Shown here: positions 28,613 through 37,266 of the stretch, in pieces | How the letters are laid out: every line of letters begins with the position of its first letter | How positions within the stretch are numbered: the first letter of the stretch is position 1 | Assembly: GCF_030347995.1 (NCBI RefSeq) | Contig: NZ_JAQIBC010000007.1 | Coordinates: 20,829 to 84,828, forward strand | Length of the DNA: 64,000 nt | Reading direction: 5' to 3' | Source: Sulfurovum xiamenensis | Lineage (GTDB): Bacteria > Campylobacterota > Campylobacteria > Campylobacterales > Sulfurovaceae | Made by a program: the position numbers and the translations under genes | Notes under the pieces: model-generated | Told to the model about the DNA's origin: nothing | The model's database searches: none | Seen by the model: the letters and a program-made list of their open reading frames with translations, nothing else

Positions 28613-30458
28613 AAATATATTTCTCCTCGAACGCCTTTTTAGAGAGTGCCTCCTCGAAATAAAATCCTTGAAACACATCACATTCTATCTTGGTCAGGAA
28701 TATAAGCTGTTGAAATGTTTCCACTCCCTCCGCCACAATGTTTAGATCCAAATTCTTAGCTATAGAGATGATCGTACTGATCATCTTCTTATCATCTTTA
28801 CTATCATCTAGGCGTGCTACGAATGTTCTATCTATTTTTACTTCGTCTATCGGCAACACTTTTAAATAATTGAGTGAAGAATACCCTGTACCAAAGTCAT
28901 CAATGGAAAATGAAATACCTATATTTTTTAATCTATTCATCATACTGACCACTTTTTTCATATCTTCTGAAAAAACATGCTCTGTGATCTCAAACACAAT
29001 TTTTTGTTCACTCTCTTTTTTAGGAAAATAGATTTTGATCAAACGTTCCACTTCATTGACAAATGTCTCACATAAGAGCTGTCTCATACTGACATTCACT
29101 GAAATAGATTCTAATTTCTTACCTTTAGCGTTCCATCTATTGATACTTTCAAATGTCTCTTTTAGCACATAGCTTCCGACTTCTAAGATCAATCCTGTGT
29201 TTTCTATGATGGGGATGAACTCTTCAGGCTCCACTTCGCCCAACTGATCATCATTCCATCTGATAAGGGACTCACAGCCTATCACTTGTTCATCTTTATC
29301 AAACTGCGGTTGGTAGAAGACCTCTATGATATTTTCTTTCAATGCATAATGGAGTTTCTGCTCTATAAGAAGGTGTCTTTCAACCCTCTGTGCAAGGTCT
29401 TGATTAAAGATGATCACACCATCTCGCCCTTGAACCTTTGCTTCATACATCGCTATATCTGCTTCTCTAATAAAATTTTTACTATAGAGGAATGATGGAT
29501 CGATTTGATGTACACCAATGCTTGCACTGATATGAAGATGATGACCATCAATACTATAAGGCTTGCGAATGACATAGAGCAATCCCTCCGAAAAACTATA
29601 TGCAGGATCCATTTTAGACACGTCTTCATTTAACTCTTTACTTATAAGGATAAACTCATCACCTCCTAAACGCGCCACGATATGTGTATCTTCTGCATAC
29701 TCTTTAAGACGCTCGGAAACCTCTATCAATAACTTATCCCCGATCTCATGCCCCAAAGAATCATTAATGGTTTTAAAATGATCCAGATCTATCAGAAACA
29801 AACATGCGGTTTTATGATTCACAGCCAATCTTTCATGCAAAGATTCCATATACTCCATAAAATAGCGTCTGTTATAAAGCCCCGTCAAGATGTCATGTTG
29901 GGCTTGGGAATAATTCTTCTGTAACAATCTGTTAGTATTAAAAGATGCATATAATAACACAAATAAAAATATCAGAGAAAAGATCGACAACACATACCCA
30001 TACCATGCATCAACAAATGCAAAATAGACGATCAGTGGTAACATCAGAGTAACTAAAATAGGAACAAACAGTTTTTTATCAGAGACAAGCAGTGTCGATG
30101 CTACAACAGCCGCACCCAGCTGTGTAAAAATTGCTATATAATGTATATGGTATTGATCATATCCGACATACATCACAAATATCAATGACCAGGCAGAAAA
30201 AATGATATACATGAACCATGTAAGTTTTCCATACCATTTTTTTAAATGATTTTCATCCATTCTATAGGTAGCAAATTCTTTATATAACGTCCATCCATAG
30301 TATGAAATGCATAACAATATACCATACCATACCAATGCGGGCATCAAAATATGAAAGTTCCAACCAACAATGACATAAACAAGTCCAGGTAAAAGGGAGA
30401 GCCCAGACATTAGAAGAATTTGTTTTTGCAGAAATGTATAATATTTTTGATGCTTCAT
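28605..30458 (-). CDS. Membrane GGDEF/EAL protein (cyclic-di-GMP turnover)
   Basis: 617 aa from the ATG at 30458 (an upstream in-frame TTG at 30473 is less likely). About six membrane helices (residues 10-180) form a MASE-like sensor. A GGDEF domain follows with intact ARLGGDEFILI and DHFKTINDSLGH, then an EAL domain with CESLIRWND (EAL changed to ESL), DDFGTGYSSLNYLKVLPIDEVKIDR and EGVET. The synthase site looks intact. The phosphodiesterase has most catalytic motifs but a variant signature. Relevant here because four cyclic-dinucleotide riboswitches lie in the same window. Confidence 0.93.
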   Translation of the reverse strand: MKHQKYYTFLQKQILLMSGLSLLPGLVYVIVGWNFHILMPALVWYGILLCISYYGWTLYKEFATYRMDENHLKKWYGKLTWFMYIIFSAWSLIFVMYVGYDQYHIHYIAIFTQLGAAVVASTLLVSDKKLFVPILVTLMLPLIVYFAFVDAWYGYVLSIFSLIFLFVLLYASFNTNRLLQKNYSQAQHDILTGLYNRRYFMEYMESLHERLAVNHKTACLFLIDLDHFKTINDSLGHEIGDKLLIEVSERLKEYAEDTHIVARLGGDEFILISKELNEDVSKMDPAYSFSEGLLYVIRKPYSIDGHHLHISASIGVHQIDPSFLYSKNFIREADIAMYEAKVQGRDGVIIFNQDLAQRVERHLLIEQKLHYALKENIIEVFYQPQFDKDEQVIGCESLIRWNDDQLGEVEPEEFIPIIENTGLILEVGSYVLKETFESINRWNAKGKKLESISVNVSMRQLLCETFVNEVERLIKIYFPKKESEQKIVFEITEHVFSEDMKKVVSMMNRLKNIGISFSIDDFGTGYSSLNYLKVLPIDEVKIDRTFVARLDDSKDDKKMISTIISIAKNLDLNIVAEGVETFQQLIFLTKIECDVFQGFYFEEALSKKAFEEKYIFT

Positions 30459-30484
30459 ACATCTATTATACAATAATTTTGATC

Positions 30485-30856
30485 TTAATCCTCGAAGATA
30501 ATAATATCATAGGAGCTTTTTGTCACCAAGGCCTTACTTGAATGGACAGAGCCATGACGATTTACTTTGCTTAGTTCTTCACGCAATTGGTCTATCTCTT
30601 TTTGCATTTCATCGATCTGTTCTTTAAGCTGCAGCACGATGTCAACTCCTGCAAGGTTCACACCCATTTGACGCGTTAAGCGTAAAATGAGTTTCATACG
30701 TTCAATGTCACGTTGTGAATAAAGACGCATACGTCCCTGAGTACGTGAAGGTTCAACCAAGCCTTCACGTTCATACTGTCTCAATGTCTGGGGGTGTATG
30801 TCTAGCATGCTAGCCACTACAGAGATTAGGTATACGGGTTCATCATAACTGTGCAT
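30485..30856 (-). CDS. hspR: HspR-type MerR family heat-shock repressor
   Basis: 123 aa. An N-terminal winged HTH (PVYLISVVASMLDIHPQTLRQYEREGLVEPSRTQGRMRLYSQRDIERMKLI) is typical of HspR. A coiled coil follows (KEQIDEMQKEIDQLREELSKV). Represses chaperone genes, with release on heat stress. It is 10 nt downstream of the cbpA-like gene on the same transcript, as in Helicobacter and Campylobacter cbpA-hspR operons. Confidence 0.93.
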   Translation of the reverse strand: MHSYDEPVYLISVVASMLDIHPQTLRQYEREGLVEPSRTQGRMRLYSQRDIERMKLILRLTRQMGVNLAGVDIVLQLKEQIDEMQKEIDQLREELSKVNRHGSVHSSKALVTKSSYDIIIFED

Positions 30857-30866
30857 TGAATATCCT

Positions 30867-31724
30867 TTAGAGTTTTTCTTCGATCATCGCTTTAAGTTCG
30901 TCATCCAACGTATCTACATCAGGTAAAACCACATTGGCTACAAGGTACAAGTCACCTTTCAATGCTGTTTTTCTGTCAGCGACACCTTTACCTTTTAGTC
31001 TAAATTTCTGACCATTCTTCGTATTTTTAGGTACTTTGAGTGACACCTCTTTTTCTGGTGTATCTATAGCGATCTTACCTCCAAAGAGTGCATCTTTCAG
31101 AGGCACATCAAATGTTTTATAGAGGTTGTCACCTTTTCTTTCATATTCATTGGAAGCGGCGACTTCCACTTGTATAAGAAGGTCTCCTACATGTCCCTGG
31201 TACTGTTTACCTTTACCGCGCACACGCATGGTTTCACCACTTTTGATCCCTGCCGGGATCTTGATGTCAAAATTCTGTCCATTGGCAGAAACATTATGTT
31301 TACCACCATTGATCGCTACCATGAACGGTACGGTGATACGTGCCTGAAGGTCCAGGTCAGGCGCACCAAAACCGCCAAAACCGCCTTGTGCACCACCAAA
31401 ACCGCCACTGAAACCGCCAGCGCCTCCACCGAACATTTGTCTGAGTATCTCATCGAGGTCAACACCTCCACCTTGTCTCTGTGCGAAATCATGGAAATTC
31501 TGGCCGCCGAACATTTGATCACCAAATTGATCATATTGTGCTTTCTTCTCAGGGTCAGAGAGGACTTCATAGGCTGCATTGATCTCTTTGAACTTATCTA
31601 CAGCACTCTCATCTTTGTTAATGTCAGGGTGGTATTTTCTTGCGAGTTTTCTATAAGATTTTTTAATTTCATCGGCAGAAGCATTTTCACTTACACCGAG
31701 TGTTTCATATAAACTTTTTGACAT
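30867..31724 (-). CDS. cbpA: CbpA/DnaJ-like co-chaperone
   Basis: 285 aa. J-domain with HPD ([34 protein letters not shown]), then a Gly/Phe-rich linker (about 75-125), and the C-terminal peptide-binding beta domains ([33 protein letters not shown]). No zinc-finger Cys repeats, so CbpA-type rather than DnaJ. Stimulates DnaK. First gene of the cbpA-hspR operon, with a HAIR-like operator over its -35. Confidence 0.93.
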   Translation of the reverse strand: MSKSLYETLGVSENASADEIKKSYRKLARKYHPDINKDESAVDKFKEINAAYEVLSDPEKKAQYDQFGDQMFGGQNFHDFAQRQGGGVDLDEILRQMFGGGAGGFSGGFGGAQGGFGGFGAPDLDLQARITVPFMVAINGGKHNVSANGQNFDIKIPAGIKSGETMRVRGKGKQYQGHVGDLLIQVEVAASNEYERKGDNLYKTFDVPLKDALFGGKIAIDTPEKEVSLKVPKNTKNGQKFRLKGKGVADRKTALKGDLYLVANVVLPDVDTLDDELKAMIEEKL

Positions 31725-31760
31725 AGTATTCCTAAAATAATGGTTTTTTTATTTTAAAAA

Positions 31761-31795
31761 ATTATATCAAAAAAGTTTAGTCAATGTCAATCAAG
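31761..31795 (-). promoter_or_regulatory. cbpA-hspR promoter with HAIR-like HspR operator
   Basis: On the minus strand, TTGACA (31790-31785) and TATAAT (31766-31761) are separated by 18 nt, a strong sigma-70 promoter. CTTGATT (31795-31789) and ACTAAAC (31781-31775) are separated by 7 nt and resemble the HAIR consensus CTTGAGT-N7-ACTCAAG at 11 of 14 positions, overlapping the -35. This supports HspR autoregulation. Confidence 0.7.
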
Positions 31796-31806
31796 TTAAA
31801 GAGGAT

Positions 31807-32202
31807 TTATGGTTGATACGGTACTGTTTTATACCCTTCAAGTATCATCTTCATAATGCCACCTTTCAAATTAGTGACCTTGTAGCCCATCCTGTCTGAT
31901 AAAAATTCCGAAACGATACCCGTACGGCTACCCACTCTACATATGAGTGCAAAGGGCTCATCTTTTTTAACAACCCTGTCTAACTGTTCCAAAAAATTCG
32001 GAACATTGAAATTCCCTTGTTCATCAAAAAACATGATCGTATAGGAACCTTTTACGATCCCTGTCTCCTTCCATTCTGCTGGGGTACGAATATCGATGAT
32101 CTTGATATTTTTTTCAGTAAATTCAGGCGTCGCCCACACTTGATACAACTCTGCCATCAATGATACTGTCATAAGACATAAACCTATCACAATTTTCTTC
32201 AT
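31807..32202 (-). CDS. Periplasmic rhodanese-like domain protein
   Basis: 131 aa. Signal peptide (1-17). A single rhodanese domain: IKIIDIRTPAEWKETGIVKGS, then the active-site loop CRVGSRTG (Cys at about residue 89) and a C-terminal NLKGGIMK. The six-residue loop fits sulfur transfer or sensing; the periplasmic location suits sulfur-compound handling. A single gene, ending just upstream of the cbpA promoter. Confidence 0.88.
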   Translation of the reverse strand: MKKIVIGLCLMTVSLMAELYQVWATPEFTEKNIKIIDIRTPAEWKETGIVKGSYTIMFFDEQGNFNVPNFLEQLDRVVKKDEPFALICRVGSRTGIVSEFLSDRMGYKVTNLKGGIMKMILEGYKTVPYQP

Positions 32203-32304
32203 CTCTATTCCTTATATGAATAATAATACGAGTTATACTATAAATAGTATAACAAAACTACGTAAAATAATCGTGGATTTCACACCCTTAGAGTACAATA
32301 CAGT

Positions 32305-33090
32305 ATGAATCTTACACCAGTGAACGACATAAACTTACCAGAACTCAGCATTTATCATCAGCTCAGAGACAATGCTTTTACCTCTGACAACAGTTTTATA
32401 GCAGACAGCCCCAAAGTAGTGAACCTGCTTCTCAAAACAGATATCACAGTTAAAAGTATTCTGGCAACACAAGAGTATTATGATACCTATGCACATCTCA
32501 TCAAAGAAAAAAACATTCCTCAACTCTTTGTTGCAAGTAAAGCCCTTATGCAAAATATCGTAGGACACAAGATACACCATAATGTCATGATGCATGGCAC
32601 ACGCCCGGAACAAACACCACTGTGTGACCTTGATGATCAGATCATTATGTTAGATGAGATCAGTTCTACACAAAACATAGGCTCCATCGCACGCTCTGCT
32701 GCGGCTATAGGGATAAACTCATACTTACTGCCTTCACAGGGACCACACCCCTACTCCAGACGGGCACTTAGAGTCTCCATGGGACATGTAAGTATGCTCA
32801 AAACACATCTCTATGATGATATAAAAAAAACTATCCTAACCCTCAAAGAAAATGGATACCGTATCTATGCAGCAGAAGTCACTGCTGACTCTATACCTCT
32901 CTCCTCTGTCAAAGTCGTAGACAAATGGGTACTGCTCATGGGGCATGAAGGTTTAGGCTTGTCAGATGAAATATTGCATCTCTGTGATGAAGTAGTCACC
33001 ATAGAGATGACAGAAGGGGTGAAGAGTTTTAATGTAGGGGTTGCAGCTTCCATCATGATGTATCAGTTTAAACACAATATTAAAAAATAA
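32305..33090 (+). CDS. SpoU/TrmH family RNA 2'-O-methyltransferase
   Basis: 261 aa. An N-terminal substrate-binding region is followed by the SPOUT domain. Motif 1 DEISSTQNIGSIARSAAAIG, motif 2 WVLLMGHEGLGLSDEIL and motif 3 EGVKSFNVGVAASIMMYQF are all present. Methylates a ribose in tRNA or rRNA; the target cannot be told from sequence. It is the last housekeeping gene before the polysaccharide locus. Confidence 0.9.
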   Translation: MNLTPVNDINLPELSIYHQLRDNAFTSDNSFIADSPKVVNLLLKTDITVKSILATQEYYDTYAHLIKEKNIPQLFVASKALMQNIVGHKIHHNVMMHGTRPEQTPLCDLDDQIIMLDEISSTQNIGSIARSAAAIGINSYLLPSQGPHPYSRRALRVSMGHVSMLKTHLYDDIKKTILTLKENGYRIYAAEVTADSIPLSSVKVVDKWVLLMGHEGLGLSDEILHLCDEVVTIEMTEGVKSFNVGVAASIMMYQFKHNIKK

Positions 33091-33141
33091 TAATTCTAAA
33101 TAAACTTAGAAAATACTGTTGCTTGTTAATTATATTTGTGA

Positions 33142-33172
33142 TATACTCAAAACATATTAATTTATCAGGGAG
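33142..33172 (+). promoter_or_regulatory. Promoter and ribosome site of the wza-wzc unit
   Basis: TATACT (33142-33147) lies 32 nt before the ATG at 33179, and GGGAG (33168-33172) is the ribosome site. A weak hairpin (TTCTAA/TTAGAA near 33093-33110) separates it from the preceding gene. Confidence 0.5.
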
Positions 33173-33178
33173 AATATC

Positions 33179-33934
33179 ATGAAACGTGTAGCGATGTTTA
33201 TAATAGCGGCTCTTGCAATGGCAGGGTGTACAACTAAAGAGGACTTTGTTTTATTCCATGATACAAATATAAGTCAACCGAATGCGGGGAAACAGGTGAT
33301 TGACTTAACCAGTGTTGCCAAATATGAATATAAGATCCAACCACATGATAGAATATCTATTACGATGTATAATCATCCTGAACTTGGTACAACAAGTACT
33401 GCAAGCCAAAGAGAAGATACAAGAGGTGTATTAGTTGATGCAAATGGATATGTTAGACTACCACTTGTGAAAAATGTACATGTTGCCGGACTTTCTCAAA
33501 GAGCGGCACAACAAAAGATAGAGAAAGCATATTCTGCCTTTCTTGAAGATGCGGAACTCTATTTGGAAGTGCTAAACAAGAGAGCGTACATTCTAGGTGA
33601 AGTAAAAAAACCTGGTGAAGTAAGACTCTTTAACGAGAAAGCTACACTTTTACAATTGTTGGCTCAAGCAGGTGATCTGACAGATTCTGCGAACAGACAT
33701 GCCATCGTTGTTTTAAAAAACAGATACAATAAAGTCTATACTGAGACTGTTGACCTAACAGGTCCAAACTCGATCAAATTAGCCAACCTAATGATCTATC
33801 CTAACGACATAGTTTATGTAGCTCCAAATGATATAAAATCTATCAATGTTGGAATCAGTGAAACTAATCCGGGACTACAACTCATAGGAAATATTATACA
33901 ACCAGCAGTTCAGGTTAAATACTTAGGTGATTAA
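33179..33934 (+). CDS. Polysaccharide export lipoprotein (Wza-like)
   Basis: 251 aa. Lipoprotein signal with MAGC, lipidated Cys at about residue 17. Polysaccharide-export domain (YKIQPHDRISITMYNHPELG...VDANGYVRLPLVKNVHVAGLSQRAAQQKIEKAY) and one SLBB-type beta-grasp (AYILGEVKKPGEVRLFNEKATLLQLLAQAG). Shorter than E. coli Wza (379 aa), lacking part of the D2-D4 stack. Outer-membrane exit channel for the capsule or exopolysaccharide. Followed after 26 nt by the Wzc-like kinase. Confidence 0.9.
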   Translation: MKRVAMFIIAALAMAGCTTKEDFVLFHDTNISQPNAGKQVIDLTSVAKYEYKIQPHDRISITMYNHPELGTTSTASQREDTRGVLVDANGYVRLPLVKNVHVAGLSQRAAQQKIEKAYSAFLEDAELYLEVLNKRAYILGEVKKPGEVRLFNEKATLLQLLAQAGDLTDSANRHAIVVLKNRYNKVYTETVDLTGPNSIKLANLMIYPNDIVYVAPNDIKSINVGISETNPGLQLIGNIIQPAVQVKYLGD

Positions 33935-33960
33935 TGAAAGAGATGTAGAGAAATAAGACG

Positions 33961-36372
33961 ATGTTAAAAAGCAATGATCGTACATTGAATAATGATGAAA
34001 TTGAGGTCAAAGAACTTATTCAGACGGTCTTGCAATACAAATGGTCGATTTTATTCATTACGTTCATTGCATTAATAATAGCGTCTTTTTTTCTGTATTT
34101 TAAAACAGACATTTACAGTTCCTCTGCTACGATTGAAGTCAAATCTGTTGATGGTGGAAAAACAGGAGGTATGACCCAAGCTGACTTTTTAGAAGGAGCA
34201 TTCTCTGGGTTTGGAAGTTCGAATGTAGATAAAGATATAGAAATCTTAAAAACTTTTCATGTTAATAATCTAGTACTTAATAAAATAAATTTTCATACAC
34301 GCTATTACATAGATAGTGGATTTAAACAAGTTGAACTCTATAATAATTCACCAGTCACAATTAAAGATGTTACTGTATTAAATAGAAAGATCACAGGTAG
34401 AAAAATTAAACTTATTCCTGTAGAAGATGGTTTCCATCTTCAAGTGGACAATACAGTTATAAGCAAAATATCGCATGTACTGTTTGGTAAAGAATTGATA
34501 GAATTTGATGATACACAAATCTATCATTATGGCGAACCTCTTAAAAATTCCTATCTTGAATTAACCGTTGAAACAAAGAGTACAATAACAGAACCAGTTT
34601 ATTTTATCTTATTTACAAATAACAGACGAATATTTGAAAACTTAAAAGGTAATCTCGAGATTACACAAGTCACCTTAGATGCACCACTTATCAATATTAC
34701 CTATAAAGATAACATCCCCCAAAGAGCAGATGCTTTTGTTAATGAAATTGCTGAAAGTTTCATACTCCAAAGTGTAGCTGAGAAGACTAAAGGTAATGAC
34801 AGAATCATAAACTTTATCGATCAACAACTCAAAGAGATAAAAAGAAAACTAGATGATTCTGAAAAAAAATTAGAAAACTACAGAATAGAGAATAAAGCTA
34901 TTGATCCAAAATTACAGGGGGCAACATATATTGAGGAATTAAGTAAAATTGATATTGAACTCTCACAGAATGAACTCAAAGAGATGTTAATGAAAAACCT
35001 TCTTGCCTTTATAGACAAGGGGGAAAATCTTGATGCAATGGCACCATTGTTAATAGAATTGAATGATCCTTCTACACTGGCCCTTATCACCAAGCTGCAA
35101 GAAGCTCAGATTCAAGAAGAAGGATTACAGGCAGAGTACTCCTCTAAACATCCCGGTTTGATTGCCGTACGAAAGCAAATCCGATATATTATAAAGAAAC
35201 TTATATTAAATGTTCAAAATTTAAAGTCAAGTTTGATACATAGGAATGCAAATCTTGTAAAATTAAAAAAATCCTATGATAAAAACATTGAATCACTCCC
35301 CACACAAGAGAGAATTCTCATTAATCTACAAAGAAACTACGAAGTAAATGCAGAAACCTATAAATTTCTTCTTAGAAAAAAATCTGAAAATGAAATGATC
35401 AAAGTAGCAATCCTTTCAGATTATAGAGTCATTGACAATGCATATCACAGCCCTATACCTATTGGTTTGAAACCTTCTATGATACTTATTATTTCTCTTA
35501 TGCTTGGTCTTATTTTAGGTATTGTACAAGCTCTGGTACGTCACTTCATGAATGATAAAATACAAAACAAACAAGATATCGAAGATCTAACTACATTGCC
35601 AATCTATGGTATCCTTCCTGCATTAAAGCAAAATGTAATTAAACTTGAAGTCTTTAAAGATCCCAAATCACCTTTTTCAGAGAGTTATAGAAGTTTACGA
35701 ACAAACTTACAATTTACACAAAAAGTAAACCAAGCAAATGTTATATTAGTCACTTCAACTGTTGCAGGTGAAGGGAAAAGTACTACTGTAGCGAATTTAG
35801 GTGCTGTTTTTCAAATGGCAAATTATAAATCCATAGTCATCAATCTAGATTTGAGAAAACCTACGCTTCATCATTATTTTAATGCATCTAATAGTGTTGG
35901 AATAAGTACTTATTTAAGTGGAAAACATAAGGTTGGAGATATTATTCAGTCAACAGAATATCAAGACCTGGATATTATTGCTTCTGGGCCTATTCCACCA
36001 AACCCCTCAGAACTTATTCTATCAGATAAATTGGATGAATTGATAGATACATTAAAAGAAGTTTATGACTATATCTTTATAGACAGTGCTCCACTGGGTC
36101 TGGTAACAGATACGATGCATCTTATGCAATATGCTGATCTAAATCTCATTGTTTTTCGTGAGAATTATGCCAAGAAATCATTTGTTACAGACTTAAACAG
36201 TTTAGTCGAGAAACATGATCTTAAACATATAGGTTTAGTGATCAATTCTGTAGATGCATCCTCAAGTTCATATGGATATGGTTACGGCTATGGTTACGGC
36301 TATGGTACAAGTGATAAAAACCAGAAAAAAAATAAAATTATGGAGTTTGTTAGAAGAAAATTGAAATTGTAG
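33961..36372 (+). CDS. Wzc-like polysaccharide co-polymerase/tyrosine autokinase
   Basis: 803 aa. Wzz domain with membrane helices at about 26-48 and 500-522 flanking a long coiled-coil periplasmic part. A C-terminal BY-kinase domain carries Walker A VAGEGKSTT, Walker A' VINLDLRKPTLHHYF and Walker B YIFIDSAPLG. A tyrosine cluster of seven Tyr alternating with Gly/Ser (residues 774-788) just before the end is the autophosphorylation tail. Its DNA (36270-36306) is a 12-nt tandem repeat and could vary in copy number. Controls chain length and export with Wza and Wzy. Confidence 0.95.
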   Translation: MLKSNDRTLNNDEIEVKELIQTVLQYKWSILFITFIALIIASFFLYFKTDIYSSSATIEVKSVDGGKTGGMTQADFLEGAFSGFGSSNVDKDIEILKTFHVNNLVLNKINFHTRYYIDSGFKQVELYNNSPVTIKDVTVLNRKITGRKIKLIPVEDGFHLQVDNTVISKISHVLFGKELIEFDDTQIYHYGEPLKNSYLELTVETKSTITEPVYFILFTNNRRIFENLKGNLEITQVTLDAPLINITYKDNIPQRADAFVNEIAESFILQSVAEKTKGNDRIINFIDQQLKEIKRKLDDSEKKLENYRIENKAIDPKLQGATYIEELSKIDIELSQNELKEMLMKNLLAFIDKGENLDAMAPLLIELNDPSTLALITKLQEAQIQEEGLQAEYSSKHPGLIAVRKQIRYIIKKLILNVQNLKSSLIHRNANLVKLKKSYDKNIESLPTQERILINLQRNYEVNAETYKFLLRKKSENEMIKVAILSDYRVIDNAYHSPIPIGLKPSMILIISLMLGLILGIVQALVRHFMNDKIQNKQDIEDLTTLPIYGILPALKQNVIKLEVFKDPKSPFSESYRSLRTNLQFTQKVNQANVILVTSTVAGEGKSTTVANLGAVFQMANYKSIVINLDLRKPTLHHYFNASNSVGISTYLSGKHKVGDIIQSTEYQDLDIIASGPIPPNPSELILSDKLDELIDTLKEVYDYIFIDSAPLGLVTDTMHLMQYADLNLIVFRENYAKKSFVTDLNSLVEKHDLKHIGLVINSVDASSSSYGYGYGYGYGYGTSDKNQKKNKIMEFVRRKLKL

Positions 36373-36472
36373 CCCTAAAATTTTAAATTCTGAATTTAAA
36401 TTACGCTATGTCTTACTTATGCAGGTTATGAAAAATACAGAGTGTATCCCTCTATTTATAAGGAAATTATGA

Positions 36473-37228
36473 ATGAAAAAAAGAAAAGTTATTAACACTT
36501 TGATTAATACCGGTAGCTACGAAGAACTCATTGGTAATATTTTAGATCTTTCTAAAAACAGTCGTTCTAGTTATGTTTGCATTTCAAATGTACATATGGC
36601 GATCGAAGCATATTTGGATAAAACTTTTTGTAACATTGTGAATAGTTCTGATATCGCAACACCCGATGGTATGCCCCTAGCTAAAGCCATGAAGATGCTT
36701 TACAGTGTAGATCAGGATAGAGTTGCAGGTATGGACTTAATGCCTGATCTTATGCATATTTCTGAAGAAAAAGGTTTATCAATTTTCTTATACGGTTCAA
36801 CCGATGAAGTATTAAAGGCTATTGTATCAAAGGCCAAGAATGAGTTCCCAAACTTAAAACTACATATATATTCACCCCCCTTTAGAACTTTGTCACATGA
36901 AGAAAAAGAGCATATAGTAAGGATCATCAACAAGCATAATCCTGATTTTGTTTTTGTAGCACTTGGATGTCCAAAACAGGAGAAATGGATGTCTGAGCAT
37001 AAAAATAAAATCAATAGCTGCATGATAGGCTTAGGAGGAGCATTAGAAGTATATGCTAACTTAAAAAGTAGAGCACCACAATGGATGCAAAACTATTCAC
37101 TTGAATGGCTTTATAGGTTGATTCAAGACCCCAAAAGATTGTGGAAAAGATATTTAGTGACTAATTCACTGTTTATTGGCCTGTTATTTGTCCAATTTAT
37201 CAAAGTAAGGGTTTTTAAAGATGACTGA
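36473..37228 (+). CDS. WecG/TagA/CpsF family glycosyltransferase
   Basis: 251 aa. Family signatures are SNVHMAIEA, ATPDGMPLAKAMK (DG motif), FLYGSTDEVL and FVALGCPKQEKWMSEH with GLGGALEVYA, then MQNYSLEWLYRLIQDPKRLWKRY. Transfers N-acetylmannosamine(-uronate)-type sugars to undecaprenyl-linked GlcNAc in known members. AAGGAAA precedes the ATG. It ends at a bidirectional hairpin shared with the convergent sugar transferase. Confidence 0.93.
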   Translation: MKKRKVINTLINTGSYEELIGNILDLSKNSRSSYVCISNVHMAIEAYLDKTFCNIVNSSDIATPDGMPLAKAMKMLYSVDQDRVAGMDLMPDLMHISEEKGLSIFLYGSTDEVLKAIVSKAKNEFPNLKLHIYSPPFRTLSHEEKEHIVRIINKHNPDFVFVALGCPKQEKWMSEHKNKINSCMIGLGGALEVYANLKSRAPQWMQNYSLEWLYRLIQDPKRLWKRYLVTNSLFIGLLFVQFIKVRVFKDD

Positions 37229-37239
37229 AAATATTTGTA

Positions 37240-37266
37240 AGGGGAGTGTTAATTAACAAGACCCCT
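37240..37266. terminator. Bidirectional hairpin between convergent glycosyltransferase genes
   Basis: AGGGG (37240-37244) pairs with CCCCT (37262-37266), and inside it TGTTAA (37247-37252) pairs with TTAACA (37253-37258). A T-rich stretch follows on the + strand (CTCTTTTC). It covers the stop codon of the minus-strand gene. Confidence 0.55.
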
